A model generated the notes under the pieces. That model was not told where the DNA came from and did not search any database. It saw nothing but the letters and a program-made list of their open reading frames with translations. DNA of 64,000 bases from Sclerodactyla briareus (Eukaryota > Echinodermata > Holothuroidea > Dendrochirotida > Sclerodactylidae), in contig JAODTK010003554.1 in assembly GCA_026419785.1 (NCBI GenBank), positions 1 to 64,000 of the forward strand. Direction: 5' to 3'. Positions within the stretch are counted from its first letter, which is position 1. Every line of letters begins with the position of its first letter. The translations under genes and the position numbers were made by a program. Shown here one piece after another: positions 24,792 through 36,259 of this stretch.

Positions 24792-25518
24792 GTATGATAT
24801 GAGAAAATTTCACATTTGTATGGACTGAAGCAAGTGATATTCGTATCACACTTTGCTTAGCTATGGTTCAAGTAAATTTGAATACCTGTAAAAAAAGTGT
24901 AACATGCATGGTCATTGGGAGATTGTCTCTATTGTCGCCTCCGTTGAGCATGATGAAACAAATTATGTGGGGTGGGGGGGGGGGTCTGTTTGTCCAGAAT
25001 TCCTAAACATTGGATATCAATTGTTAAACCCACCATCTGCTAGCCAAATGCTTATTTTGTCATCATCATACTGTTTCACACAGTTAAGCCGTGAATAGCA
25101 ACTGCACAACTGCATCATAGTAGTAGTTTCCTGGTATAAATAGAACAATTCTTTGATAGGGCCTGCCACAGATGCACTTGAGTCCCTTGAGGCCAGTGCT
25201 TCGTCAAACCAGTGTTATGGAGTCAATTTGGGCATTGATTTGGCTTCTTCAGTTTAACTTTCAGGATTGTAGAAGTGTATAACCCTCCTCTGGATCGTGG
25301 TATTATCTGTGTAGCGCACTAGGCAATTCAATGACTCTCAACGGCCCTGTATTAGTGTGAATTATTATTAGGAAGTAACTGCACCTGGAGACTATTCTAG
25401 TGAATAAACAAGTCGAGAAGTCTGAATTTGGGTGAATCGGACGAGGCGCAGAATTAGTATTATATGCTTGTTGTTATTCAGGAGACTCCTCGGAATTTGT
25501 ATTTCTACTTCTCGACAG

Positions 25519-26170
25519 GTATAATGCCTCTGATCAGAGCAATCGATGTGCCACCGTCTCAAGGCTCTGTACATCGACAGAGACTGTTGTGGAAAGAACA
25601 CCCCCTACGGCTACTCTTCATCATTGGCAGATGTCCCCCTATCCAGCTCGACATCTGGGCCACTTCATGCGTAGGATCCTCCGTGGCCTGGCACATCTGT
25701 AGAACCACGTTGTATGCAGGAGTTCATGAACCAGTTGGGTCACTGTCATCTCATGTGGGACGACGATGACCTCGAGACGCTGAAGAAGTCCAAGCGGCAG
25801 GAGCTTTCGAGCCAGGACATCCCTCAGTGCATATGCAGCAGTAACATCGCCAAACACGAGCTGGCTCTGCACTGCCGGAGGAGCAACCCCGTGGAGCGGA
25901 TGAGACCAAGGCACTGATCGAGAGGCTCTTGTGTTTGCTACGGGCCTGTTGACACCATGGGCGTCCTCTACTGAAGACGAGGCCTTCACCATCATTTTGG
26001 ACAAACAGCAACGCCACTGCCCTGCCTCCAAGATCCTCCCTGTGTCCTTGTATCTCCCAGACTGGCCCATCGGAAGGGGCAGGCTTCTTCCTGTCCACGT
26101 TATCGTTGTGCCAAGGGTCAACTTTCCTTGGAAATTTTCCACCTGAAAAAAAAAAAACAGTTCATCCCAT
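25519..26170 (+). CDS. Uncharacterised DUF6729-type protein, exon 2 (DDE-like core)
   Basis: Acceptor 'cttctcgacag' and donor 'cat/gtaagt'. Contains 'IMPLIRAIDV', 'LKALYIDRDCCG' (Asp-rich strand at 25,561-25,593) and 'LDIW' plus 'HFMRRI' (25,647-25,678). A two-base insertion 'gc' at 25,659-25,660 separates these last two. Then come 'FMNQLGHCHLMWDDDDLETL', 'KHELALHCRR', 'DTMGVL', 'CLQDPPCV' and 'YRCAKGQLSLEIFHL' (Glu codon 26,131-26,133). The spacing of Asp (IDRD), Asp (LDIWH) and Glu (SLEIFH) resembles the D-D-E of RNase H-fold transposases; this is my inference. The minus-strand 207-codon frame over this exon is a shadow. Confidence 0.85.
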
Positions 26171-26842
26171 GTAAGTTGTCTAATTATGAAACTACCCCAT
26201 TTACAGTACAGCTGGTTCAACACAGTCGCTGTAGACAGGTCACAGCCCTCCATCTGCAGCACCTTTCAACTAATCACAAATCCAGCGCATCATCTCAATA
26301 TCCGACTTTGTTCTACGCCAACAAAGCTACTATAATTTTACTAGGATTGGAGATACGCTTGGTGACAGAACCTGTGTGTCCCACTTTACGTTCATTTGAC
26401 TCGAATGTTACTGCATAATTACCACGTATTTCTTCACTAACCCTTCTCGCAGTGTGCAATTTCAGAGGGGTGTTCATTTCATCATTTGACATTTTATGGT
26501 AAACGACGAGTGGCAGGCGGGGTTCAGGTGCCTTTCTGAACAGTGAAACATGCCCAAGGTTTGTTATCTCATCAGAGGATTTTCTACCTAGCAATCTGCC
26601 CCAGAGTCCTTCCGTCTGAGCTAAACTGCCTCTCGGTTAGTTTCCTTGTGGTTGAATCTTAATGAGCACTAAAACATCCACACTATCATCGGAGTGCAAA
26701 TGTTCTTACTAAGAATGTTCTTGTTCTGATTAATCAATGTAATTTGTGCCATGTTTCGCCATTAATCACTCGTGACACTGATGTCATAAATCAAGTTCTG
26801 GTAATGTTGCTAATCCAATTGCTATTACTTGATTCTTTCCAG

Positions 26843-27053
26843 GTACTCTTGCCAGCGAGGTGCTCTTCCAGGCCTATCTTCTGGAGGGCCTGGTGAGATG
26901 GAACCAGAATCGGGCGGCGGTGGTTCAGGTGGTTCCCAAGGATGAGCCTGCCAGCTAACCGCCACTCACTGCGGGAAGCTACCAACCGGCTGAGCGTGGA
27001 TGTACTTGGCAGGAAGATTCTACCTTCCTTTAGATCCTCGCACAACTACACTG
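26843..27053 (+). CDS. Uncharacterised DUF6729-type protein, exon 3
   Basis: Acceptor 'gattctttccag' and donor 'actg/gtatgt'. The first half reads 'GTLASEVLFQAYLLEGLVRW' with 'NQNRAA'; after a frameshift it reads 'REATNRLSVDVLGRKILPSF' and 'NYTG'. It continues the family order directly after exon 2 (FIP + GTLASEV). At least one indel lies between the halves. Confidence 0.8.
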
Positions 27054-27777
27054 GTATGTTTCGACTCTGAAATTTCTTCCAAAGTAAGCCCATCCAGAGC
27101 GAGCTTTGGGTAAATACGAAATATCATTTTTTGATAAACAAAAGGTGCAGATTGATGAGCCAAAAAGAAGTTTAAACTTCGCGTGTTCAGTTAATTGTTG
27201 CTGTTAGTGCTGAACTGGTTGTATTCTGGCACAGAACATGAACATGAACATGAAGGTGAGACAATTCTCTGATCACAGGAACAGGCCGCATCTCTGACAA
27301 TACCTGAGGAATGCCGCATGTTAGTGCGCTGGGTTGTGCCTTCGTTCCTCCATAAATACTGCACCAATCCTTGGGTGGAGAGAAAATGAGGCGACTCAGG
27401 CGAGCATTGTTATAGAACTGCCTTTAGACCATTATTCTATGACTAGTTGTTATTATGTTTGCTCATTTCAACCAAGAACCATACTTTCGTCAGTGTTTTT
27501 CACAATTTGTGTTTAAAAGATCGCTCTGTGCAGTGTTCGATATTACGGCACAGTGGGTGCCTGCGTGAGATTGGCAGTGTACCCGTGTGACCTTCTGACA
27601 TCATATCATTATCAGACATTGCCGCGGTGAACTGGCTTATTACGTAATTTAGAAATCAAGTGACCTGGCTTTCTGACAGTATAATGATAATCAGACGAAA
27701 GTGTCAAGTCTTTGAATACATATTCTATTTTATTGTGTGATTGTGATTGTATGTCTGTGATTCACTTACATTTACAG

Positions 27778-28183
27778 GTGAGAAGATGCCTGCGAATACC
27801 TGCTTGACCAGAAGGGCACGTCCATGTTTTACAGGCCAAGGCTGGTTTGAAGGAGCTTTCGAAGGTGGGGAGGAGATCCATCCTGATGTGCCAGCAATGG
27901 AGCCTAGACTGACGGTGGATGATGATGTCGTGGGGAGGTCTACACCGCAGCAACCCTGGCTGACCTCCCAATGCCAACTGGTGTGGCCCCTGTTGTACCT
28001 CTCCATGCTGATCAACCACTAGCACCACCTCCGGATGAGGACCTCCCCATTGAGGACCGTCCTGCCACCATACACCTCCCAGATGTGGAACCACCTACCC
28101 TACCGCCTGCCCTACCGCCTGTCCTACAGCCTGCCCTATCACCTGCCGTAACCGCCTTCCGTACAGCAACGCCGACTGTTGAT
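27778..28183 (+). CDS. Uncharacterised DUF6729-type protein, exon 4
   Basis: Acceptor 'cttacatttacag' and donor 'gttgat/gtgagt'. Starts with a conserved 'EYLLDQKGTSMFY' in one frame, then an acidic stretch 'GFEGAFEGGEEIHPDVPAM' and a Pro/Asp/Glu-rich linker with the repeat 'LPPALPPVLQPALSPAV'. The frame breaks at 'gtggggagg' near 27,930; one extra G would join 'DDDVVGE' to 'VYTAATLADLPMPTGV'. This is a good example of a likely homopolymer deletion. The acidic, proline-rich composition suggests a disordered linker between globular parts. Confidence 0.8.
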
Positions 28184-28799
28184 GTGAGTTATCAAACAAT
28201 TATTTTATATTAGGTTTCTGATTCAATTATGGACAGGATGCAAGCACCACTGACATTCATCGAGCATCTTTCAATTTGCCTCTTAGATAACTTCTTTAGG
28301 TGCATGCTATTTCATATGCGCATTACTGCTTTGTTAATTTAAGTTAATTTAAGCTGTACTAATGCCGTAAGTGTGCCGTACAGACACCGGCCATGTCTCG
28401 AGTTCTAAATAATCAAAATGTGACCGCGCGTTCAACTTCATCTGAGCCTAGTCCTTATTCGGAGGTGGCCAGTAAATCTCCATGCTTCCGCCTTTACTTA
28501 GATTTTTGTAGACTGTGCTTAACATCATTTTCCTCTTCCAAGGCAGAAGGGACAATATGTGTTGCAACCATATATATTAATATTTGGGCATTGTGTGCTG
28601 CGTGGAGTGTAGTTTTAGTGTTAACTATTGTTGTTTGTAGATCATCACACTAGTGCTAACAGAAAAATCATTAACAGATCCGTGAGCTGCCACATGTCAT
28701 AACAATAGAGTTGAGAAGCTGTTAAATGGCCTTGTGAAACTCTCATCAACAACATAATCTGCTGATTGTCTGTTAATCTTTCCGACTTATGCATCTCAG

Positions 28800-29053
28800 A
28801 CTTGTTGTTGCGACTCTGTAGACCCGACAACTTGCCTCGATTTGCAGCTGTACAGAACCTTGCAGAATGTCTCACAGCTCTGGCCGATGGGAACATGGCA
28901 CTCTCATCGGCTCAGTCAGCTGAGATCATCTCTGGAGGTGTCTGTCAGCTTATGACCAACGGCGGACCAATTTCCAGGAACGCTATAACCCCCATGGCTA
29001 CCACAAGTTTCGGGCTCCGAAGACGACAAGCTCCAGGAGTCCGTCTTGGAATG
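28800..29053 (+). CDS. Uncharacterised DUF6729-type protein, exon 5
   Basis: Acceptor 'tatgcatctcag' and donor 'gaatg/gtaaag'. The first frame reads 'NLAECLTALADGNMALSSAQ' then 'SAEII'; after an indel it reads 'FQERYNPHGYHKFRAPKTTS' and 'SRSPSWNG'. The helical segment followed by a basic patch is the family's second conserved block and may bind nucleic acid (inference). Confidence 0.75.
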
Positions 29054-29822
29054 GTAAAGTCAATTATTGTGGCAATTCACTATTTTCCTGTTGAAACAAA
29101 TGTAGAAAGCCAGCACGAAATGAGTTGAAACGGTACTCGCCACCAGAGATTGTCATGTCTGGTACATTAATGGAATATCGGCCTGTCACCCGGAAGGTGA
29201 AATCGGGTCAGGTTACACCAAATTACCTATTGCTCGTTTGGAGGCCGGGATCTCGTGAACAAGTTGTGAGCAGTTAACCGTCATATGCGTTTAAGCGTCT
29301 GTTCTTGTTAACAGGGTTTTTAAACAGACACACCCATGACTCGGCAAGTGACTTCCAAACACATCCGCGGACCGTTACACTGATTCTACAGGTATGAAAC
29401 CATCTAGAGTTAAATTTGGAGTATACTATCTTACAGACTTTCATTGTTGTTCCAATTGTTAGGATTTGTAGAGTGAGAAAGCAAGATTGTTTATAACACG
29501 GTAAAACAGTCTCTAAACTCAGCGATACTTTCAGAAATTTTTCTGCGTGTTTGTGCATCAGTCATTATACTTTTGTTATGGACTAAGTATCTAGTTGGAC
29601 TCACCAATGTGCCAACACAGCAATCTATTATAAACAGACAAGCGATTCAGTTCAAAAAATTCAATTAGTGATTAGAGACACTACTACTACCCCACTCGAC
29701 TATGGACTGTGTATCACCAGGATAACAAAAATATGGACACCATCTTCAACACCCACTAATTTTGTAGTATTGACAAGTTAAAAGGACTTAGTAACTCTGT
29801 TTCTTTTTGTCTCTTGCCGTAG

Positions 29823-30058
29823 TTGCAGAGGACCGACTCATTCCAGCGGCAAGCCGGACTGTAACCGGGATGTTGAGGCCATCGTGGACCGGCTCTGTCA
29901 GCGATACCGAACTTCAGACAAAAAAAGGACGGGAGCCGGTGGAGCCGGATTATGGCGGCTACAACAAGATACAGGCTACAGTCCAGAGCAATGCTTCTGT
30001 GATGACTGGGACTGCAATCCAGCTGCCATACCATGAGCCAGCAGACGATAAGTGCATG
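29823..30058 (+). CDS. Uncharacterised DUF6729-type protein, exon 6
   Basis: Acceptor 'tcttgccgtag' and donor 'catg/gtacgt'. The frame that fits the family gives 'CRGPTHSSGKPDCNRDVEAI' followed by 'VDRLCQRYRTSDKKRTGAG'. The only long uninterrupted frame (29,807-30,097) is out of register with this and may be a shadow. The Cys and basic residues suggest a DNA-binding or structural segment, but nothing specific can be claimed. Confidence 0.6.
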
Positions 30059-30729
30059 GTACGTGTATTCGGGATTTATATTGTTCTGTGGTTGTGAATC
30101 GTTTCGATTGATGAGCAGATGGAATTTACGTTAGGATTGCAATTGTTCAACTCCATAGATATAAGTTGAAGGAGGGTATCTTGTTGATGGTACGGGTCTA
30201 TTCCCCAGGTAGCTCTGGAAAACTGATGATCCACCTGTTTGACTTACCACTTCCTTTTACCCATTATGCTGCTGCAAGGAAAGCAAATTTACTTTTGATA
30301 CCTGCACGAGAATATGGATGCTCTATGAATGGAAAGATCAAATTATCAATGTTTATGGGATAGGTTTACAAGTTCAATCGATTGTTTACCAAGTGGTTAT
30401 CACAGTTTGGGTAACCTCAGCTCTTTCTTCGGGGTGGAGTATGAAAAAGGCTGGCAATTTGCATGTTGCCCTCTGCGTGTGGTGACAACCTCACATGAGT
30501 ACCGTCACAGAGGCATTGGCCTTATTTTGTGTCACTTAGTAAACGTTCGGGCCAGCTGGAAATAATGTGCGGGATCAGGTCTGCACCCTTGATGGGCCTT
30601 CCTTGAATAGGTTGGATTCTCTGTCTGGCAAGTAACCCATAGAAAAAACTAAAAAAACAATAGTTGAATCACTGTACATTGGTTTGGACGGTCATTCATG
30701 GTTAGGGATGCCAACCGGCTCTCCTCTAG

Positions 30730-30805
30730 GACTTTGATCCTGATATCATAGACACTGAGCCAGAGAGAGATCAACCCTTTGAGAGACAGGAGTGCAGTTT
30801 CCACG
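30730..30805 (+). CDS. Possible exon 7 of the DUF6729-type gene
   Basis: After an acceptor 'tctcctctag', the sequence reads 'DFDPDIIDTEPERDQPFERQ'. It is acidic and short. The donor is not clear, so the end is approximate, and it could instead be chance. Confidence 0.4.
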
Positions 30806-30913
30806 CCCGTGCTGCTTGAAAACTACCAGTCAACCATTAGTCCCCAACTTTAGCATACAATTATCTGCCAAAAACAGATTCTCTGAAATGGTGTATTGTT
30901 TGTCTCTGTTCAG

Positions 30914-31130
30914 GTACAACATCAAAACAACGCAAAGATACCACCAGGATGCTGGAACAAGGGCTGCAAATTGCGGGATGCGCCGCTGACGTCTGGCCCA
31001 CCCTTCCGCCGCCGCAAGTCTACCGTCTTCACCCCCGCCATCGTGCTCCCACTCTGATCCGCACCGCCCAACACTGATGGTCGAGTGGAAACCAAAGCGC
31101 GCACCCTTGTTCCAACTTCCAGACTAGTGC
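30914..31130 (+). CDS. DUF6729-type gene, exon 8 (Pro/Ser-rich)
   Basis: Acceptor 'tctctgttcag'. Reads 'TTSKQRKDTTRMLEQGLQIA' in one frame and a Ser/Thr/Pro-rich low-complexity segment in another. Part of it (about 31,000-31,140) is duplicated at about 31,625-31,765. No donor was identified with confidence. Confidence 0.5.
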
Positions 31131-31139
31131 CGACGATAC

Positions 31140-31625
31140 TGTGGTTGGGCCTCCGATACCATACAACATGTGACACTTAGTAACAGCAGCCAGCTTGGCG
31201 GCAGAAAGTGCCAAATATTTGGAAAACATTGACAAAATCAGTAGATGTATGTGTCCCAATGACAATGGAGTGGGAGGTGTTGATGGGATATCCCTATGCA
31301 ACTGCATGCGACTTCTTCCTGGCAGAAGGTAATGCGGGTACGTTAGGTGCCTCACAGGTGTGGACTCCTGTGCCTTCGCATAGTCTCGGGTGACCCTTGG
31401 GAAATTCCCTAGGAGCACCCGCCCCCCCCCTCATGCAGGGTTACGTCCAAGTAATTTTTTTACGCCCACTTGGGGTAGTTGGCGCCCCATAGCCGTGACG
31501 AAGGCCTCCCCATAGGAGATGGACAACTTACTTACAAGACACTTACGGTAGATGGGGCCTTCAGCCTTGGTTGGCAGCTCGTCTAGTGGTGATGTCACGA
31601 TAAAACATCCCGGGCTCCGAGACAA
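31140..31625 (+). repeat. Duplicated block Q, copy 1
   Basis: About 485 bp from 'ctccgataccatacaacatg' to 'gataaaacatccc' that recurs at about 32,860-33,340 with roughly 90% similarity. It includes a poly-C tract and 'tacgcccacttggggtagtt'. It lies between the two copies of the Pro/Ser-rich coding segment, so duplication at the gene's 3' end seems to have happened in steps. Confidence 0.85.
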
Positions 31626-32133
31626 AAGGGAGTCTACCGGTCTTCACACCACCTGCAATCGTGCTCCCCCTCTGTCTCAGCACCGCCGCAACACCCACAC
31701 GTTGGTAGATGAAACAAAGCCGGCGCCCCCTTGTTCCAACCTCCAGACCAGTGCCAATACTACACTTCCTACAAAGACCTCGACAGATACCCCACTCATC
31801 CCCCACTCTCAGCAGCACCATCCTATCCAACCAGCCACAATCCAACAGACCTCTCGAGCAGCCTCCTGTCGGCCTGTCCATCCTGTCGTAAAGCTGATGG
31901 TAGTTCCCCAACCTCTGCCCAGCCTGCATCTTCCCAGCCACCCCAAGCCTCACACCCAAACCGCCCGTTACAGACGAATCAGGAGCAGAACAAGCAAGGG
32001 GAAAACGCGTCGAACATCCATGATCAAGTGTGGGCATGTATCACGCACACAACTCACAAGAACCGGTGGTGGCGTGTATTGCCCTTCAAACCCAAGGAGG
32101 ACACTGAGGAGTTCCACTAGGAGGAACAAATAA
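31610..32133 (+). CDS. DUF6729-type gene, terminal exon with zinc-ribbon-like end
   Basis: A Pro/Gln/Ser/Thr-rich region leads to 'IKCGHVSRTQLTRTGGGVYC', then 'PSNPRR' and a stop. The C-x-x... C pattern with Gly-rich spacing resembles the short Cys-containing tail that closes this protein family. One frame ends 'KPKEDTEEFH' (stop at 32,118-32,120) and the other at 32,131-32,133; the acidic EE-type ending fits the family better. The function of the tail is unknown; zinc binding is inference. Confidence 0.55.
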
Positions 32134-32149
32134 GTAAACTGTGCAGGGG

Positions 32150-32850
32150 CGTCCTACGACATGGGACTACTCCGATACATGATATCGTTTTATCAGCCTG
32201 ATTGTCAGGAAAACTTGAATCTCCTCCTCTATGTATCAAGACCCATTCTGCATTACTCAGCGACTCCTTATGAAGTCGGTTTGATGTCGTCCACTCCGAT
32301 GGCCATATACATGGTAACCAGGTAGTTTTTGCCAGCTTGGTTGCATGGACACACTGATCTCCTCCTTTAGTTAATCGACCCATTACTGGCATTACTCATG
32401 TACCTCATGAAGTCGGTTGATCGGCAGACTCCGATGCCCTTGACATGGGACAGTTAGTAACAGCAGCCAGCTGGAGTGGCAGAGAAAACTTTCTCTTTAT
32501 ACACTTCACAAAATCAGTAGTAGAGTTAGTTTCGTTTCGTCTCGCACGACTATTACTAGCTGTAGTCAGAATGACAGGCAACAAGCATCATCAGATCTTT
32601 ATTGTAGACACGAACTTAGGATATTAATTCTACCCATACTTCCTTATGAAGCCACTCGACATGTTTGGGTGCACCTCCAAACTTGATGCCATTTACATTG
32701 ACAGTTGGTAACAGCAGCCATCCTGGATTGCAGTCGGAACTTTATCTTCAGACACTGCAGCAAAATCGTCGTGCATTAGTTACACGACCCTAGTTATTAG
32801 CTACTAAACCTAGAGGATTCTGACCTCCATGATGAGAAGTTGCGTGAACA
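32150..32850 (+). repeat. Three degenerate ~220-bp tandem units
   Basis: Recurring phrases 'ccttatgaagtcggt', 'actccgatg.cc', 'gacagttagtaacagcagcc' and 'cacttcacaaaatcagtag' appear at about 32.27, 32.41-32.51 and 32.65-32.77 kb. The 'agtaacagcagccag' phrase is shared with block Q. Noncoding. Confidence 0.6.
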
Positions 32851-32859
32851 AATGTGGGT

Positions 32860-33340
32860 TGGCTCCGATACCATACAACATGTGACACTTAGTAACATGC
32901 AGCCAGCTTGGCGGCAGAAAGTGCCAACTATTTGGAAACATTGACAAATCCAGTAGATGTATGTGTTCCCCAATGGAACAGATGGAGGTGGGAGGTGTGA
33001 TGGGATATCCCATGCGACTGCATCACGTTCTTACTGGAGAAGGTATGCGGATACGTTAGTGCCTCACATGTGTGGACTCCTGTGCCTCGCTAGTCGGGTG
33101 ACCCTTGGGAAGAGGCCTAGCCCCACCCCCCCCCCCCCCGGCAGGTTACGTCCAAGTTCATTTTTACGCCCACTTGGGGTAGTTGGGGCCCCTTAGCCGT
33201 GACGAAGGCATTCCACCTAGGAGATGGACAACTCTAATTACAAACCACTTAAGGGTAAATGGGGCCTTCAGCCTTGGTTGGCAGCTCGTCTAGTGGTGAT
33301 GTCACGATAAAACATCCCAGGCTCCGAACAAAAGTGGATT
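32860..33340 (+). repeat. Duplicated block Q, copy 2
   Basis: Second copy of the block described at 31,140-31,625, about 1.72 kb downstream in direct orientation, with small indels and a longer poly-C tract (33,122-33,139). Confidence 0.85.
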
Positions 33341-33344
33341 AAAC

Positions 33345-33955
33345 GGGTCAAAGGATATGTTACCTTGTCGAATTTTGACAGCGTGGCACAGGCCACAGCA
33401 GAGTTTGGGTTTAATGCTACCGGATCACTGGAGAAATGCATGTACATAATGAATCTTGTTCAGCATGTAGTATCAGAGTACTGTTCAAAACATGAACGCT
33501 ACTCAAAATGAGAAGTACTGGCATTAGGTACATCATTTTCTGCTTGATTTGAAGGTCCCAATCCTTGTAACAGCGAGGACAACTATACTCTAATGGCAGC
33601 ATCTGAAGATTCTGCAATGAGTATAAAGGTATGTATGTTTTGCAGGTATGTTGACACCTTGCCAACTTGAAAAATCATTGCCTTCCAACTGGCAGCGCAT
33701 ATGAGAGGAACCGATCAACTCACAACCAGTTCATCCTAGGGTCAACCGTTTCTGCAGATGTTGCATAATTTGAGTACTGAGTCATGCAAACAAAAGAAGA
33801 GGGCAATCCACAAAGTTACTTATCTCATCATGAAATGAATCATGTTGATGTTCGTAGACCGTTGGACCATTGAAAGGGATTTCAGTCTCGCCTTCTCATT
33901 AACCAGTTACCATCTTTGCCTCGGTGCGGTAAATGAATGTGCCTTTCGCCAGCGT
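33345..33955. other. No recognisable gene
   Basis: The sequence holds no recognised exon. A phrase near 33,790-33,830 ('agagggcaatcc') recurs at 49,730, so part is an interspersed repeat. Confidence 0.4.
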
Positions 33956-33959
33956 TATC

Positions 33960-34805
33960 AGTATCGTGTTTCACAAGGTTTCCGGTGATCAGGTGACCTC
34001 AAATGAACGCTCACCTGACACCCACCCCCTCCAAAAGGGGGGTTCATGTACGCAGCCATGGGAACCACATATTGGAGTATAGTTGTAATACTGGGTCGAG
34101 TTTATCGTGTTCAACAAGTTGAATTTTCCTAAATATAATTATTTTTTTACCAAAAATTATTTTTTTAACCACTAATTACCCTCGGACCTACAGCAAAAAA
34201 CACTTGATCGAACCAACTAATCCTGACTTATCGTGTTCAAAAAGTTTCAGACTTTCATCTCTGGTGATCTCAGATGACCGCGGACCTGACCCCCCACAAA
34301 ATAGGGTTCATGAACTCATCATTTTTTCAATGTCTAATTTTTAAACTAAAATTTAACCTCGATCTACGCTGAAAAACAATAAGGTTCGTCTAACTCGACA
34401 CAAGAAAGCTCAATATCAAATTTCAGCTTTATCGAGCCAACATTCTGGACTTATCGTGTTTCACAAGATTTTTCAGACTTCCTAACCTGCACTAAATGAC
34501 CGCTGACCTGACCCCCCACAAAATAGGGTCCATGTAATCACCATGGGGACCACACACATTGAGTATATTCGTAATCCATGTGTCCTGAGTTATCGTGTTA
34601 CAAGCTGAATTTTCCTAAATATTATTATTTTCTTTTACCAATAATTACCCTCGATCTACACCAAAAACAACAGGGGCCTTTACTCCCCATAAAGGTTAAC
34701 GTCAAATATCAACTTGATCGAACTAACCAATCCGGACTTATCGTGTTCACAAAGTTGTCGGACTTTGACCCCTGGTGACCTCAGATAACCGCTGACCCTC
34801 CCCCC
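33960..34805 (+). repeat. Family A array, plus orientation
   Basis: Three units with well-preserved landmarks ('cttatcgtgttcac', 'gaccgctgacctgacccccc', 'aaaatagggttcatg', 'tcgatctacaccaaaaaca'). Confidence 0.9.
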
Positions 34806-34844
34806 AGGAAAAAATAATGAAAAAAACAAGAGCACCAATGGTGC

Positions 34845-35480
34845 TGTAGCTCAAACTGCACAAATGTACCAAGACGAATGTACAAATATAACCTTGGTAA
34901 GTTCAAGATCAATGAGGCCAGGTGCAGTCTGAAGCACTGGCTTATTGTGCTTTTGACGATGATCTTCATATGGGCGAACAGGTCTTAGCAGCCAATGAGC
35001 ATTGTTACTCCCTTTAGTCATCATTCAATGGAGAAAAGCGGCAAGGAGTCAGTCGGAAAACAATGGCTTATTGTGCTTTCGACAATGATCTTCATATGGG
35101 CGAACAGGTCTTAGCAGTCAATGAACATTGTTACTCACTTTAGTCATCATTCAATGGAGAAAGCCGAATTAAGATGAAAAAACAATTTCACACAGATGGC
35201 ATCTGTGCCCCTTTAATGACCTCTGATGTTGACGTTCAGAAATCACAAGAGTCAATGAAGCATGGGTCCACGTTTGGTCAACATCCGTCAAAGAATTACT
35301 ATTTTGCTTGTTTTCATCAGAATGTTATTGCTTCAATTCTAACAACACTATATGATATTGTATCCGAAATCCGCAAACAGCTGCAAGATGCACCTCCAAT
35401 AGAACATTATGACACAGTTTCAAGGAAATCTAATGTACTTTGTCGGAGGGGGAGTGGGAGGAGATACATTTGAATTTTTA
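34845..35480 (+). repeat. Dispersed element B with internal duplication
   Basis: Starts 'gtagctcaaact'. A ~104-bp segment (34,938-35,040) is repeated at 35,063-35,166, with the shared text 'gatcttcatatgggcgaaca'. It then enters 'cccctttaatgacctctga' and 'gtttggtcaacatccgtcaa', shared with copies at 40.4, 43.6 and 56.7 kb. Ends of the type 'gtagctcaaac' / 'gtttgagcta' suggest an element with short inverted termini. Confidence 0.65.
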
Positions 35481-35995
35481 TACATATGGCTTATATTGCC
35501 TCTTGACTTCCACCAAGGCAAACAGGTCTCATTGGGGTTCAATAACAGTGTGTCCAAGTTGGGGAACACAGAAGTCACAGAATGACTGTTTGGGGGTCCA
35601 TAAAACAATGTTGACACACTGGATAGAAGTAGATAGGCTGTAGGCCCAAGTGGGTCCTTGGATCGACAATTCAATAGCCAAATGGATGACTATTCCATCA
35701 TTATGATAAGCATCAGCACTGTAGAGGGAGAAATCATTTTGTGTGAATGCACATGATGGCTCGTCGGGCTCAAACTGTGCTTCGGGCTACAAAATTCTTG
35801 AGAGCCCTGAAGGTACAGCTACTAGGCTTTAATTATGACGAAGATCAGCACTGAGTGTTGTGCATCAAAATTTGAGGATTTTGCCTGATTTCAACATGGT
35901 GGGCTCTCAGTGGAAGAGTATGAAAATTAAGTGTGAACAGTTAACAATAAATGTTGACGTAACATACTTAACGTAAGGCCGAGATGCTTACAGAT
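35481..35995. other. Diverged element B remnants
   Basis: 'gcctcttgacttccaccaag', 'ccaagttgggga' and 'ctcaaactgtgcttcggg' echo element B, but too weakly to set boundaries. No exon was recognised. Confidence 0.35.
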
Positions 35996-35999
35996 GGAT

Positions 36000-36250
36000 T
36001 ATCGTCAATTAAAATGATATTGTAAACAATATACTGCACCTAGCAATTTAGATAAATTGAAATCAAATGGTATATTTCAAACATTTTTTCTGTCCAAATA
36101 AATTGATATAATAATATTGAGAGTATGTGATTCTGATATAGCCGAGTTTTGTGCTTACATTAACGAATTTTGTATTGTACGTCAAGCAAAAGTCGCCTTC
36201 GCTTGTTCGTTGTACGTCTCGCCGACAACAATCCTCTTTAACATAAGAAG
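36000..36250 (-). repeat. Dispersed element E, copy 2
   Basis: Reverse-complement counterpart of 4,177-4,425, with the shared landmarks given there. The inverse orientation and strong divergence point to an old transposable element. No complete protein was recognised. Confidence 0.65.
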
Positions 36251-36259
36251 GTGAAGTGG

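Noticed and set aside
25639-26262. 207-codon minus-strand open frame, the longest in the window
   Set aside because: It is the antisense shadow of exon 2 of the plus-strand gene, whose motifs (IDRDCC, LDIW, CRR, LQDPP, SLEIFHL) are recognisable only on the plus strand and whose splice sites fit that strand.
31561-32037. 158-codon minus-strand frame
   Set aside because: Antisense to the Pro/Ser-rich terminal exon of the same gene; its composition mirrors low-complexity coding on the other strand.
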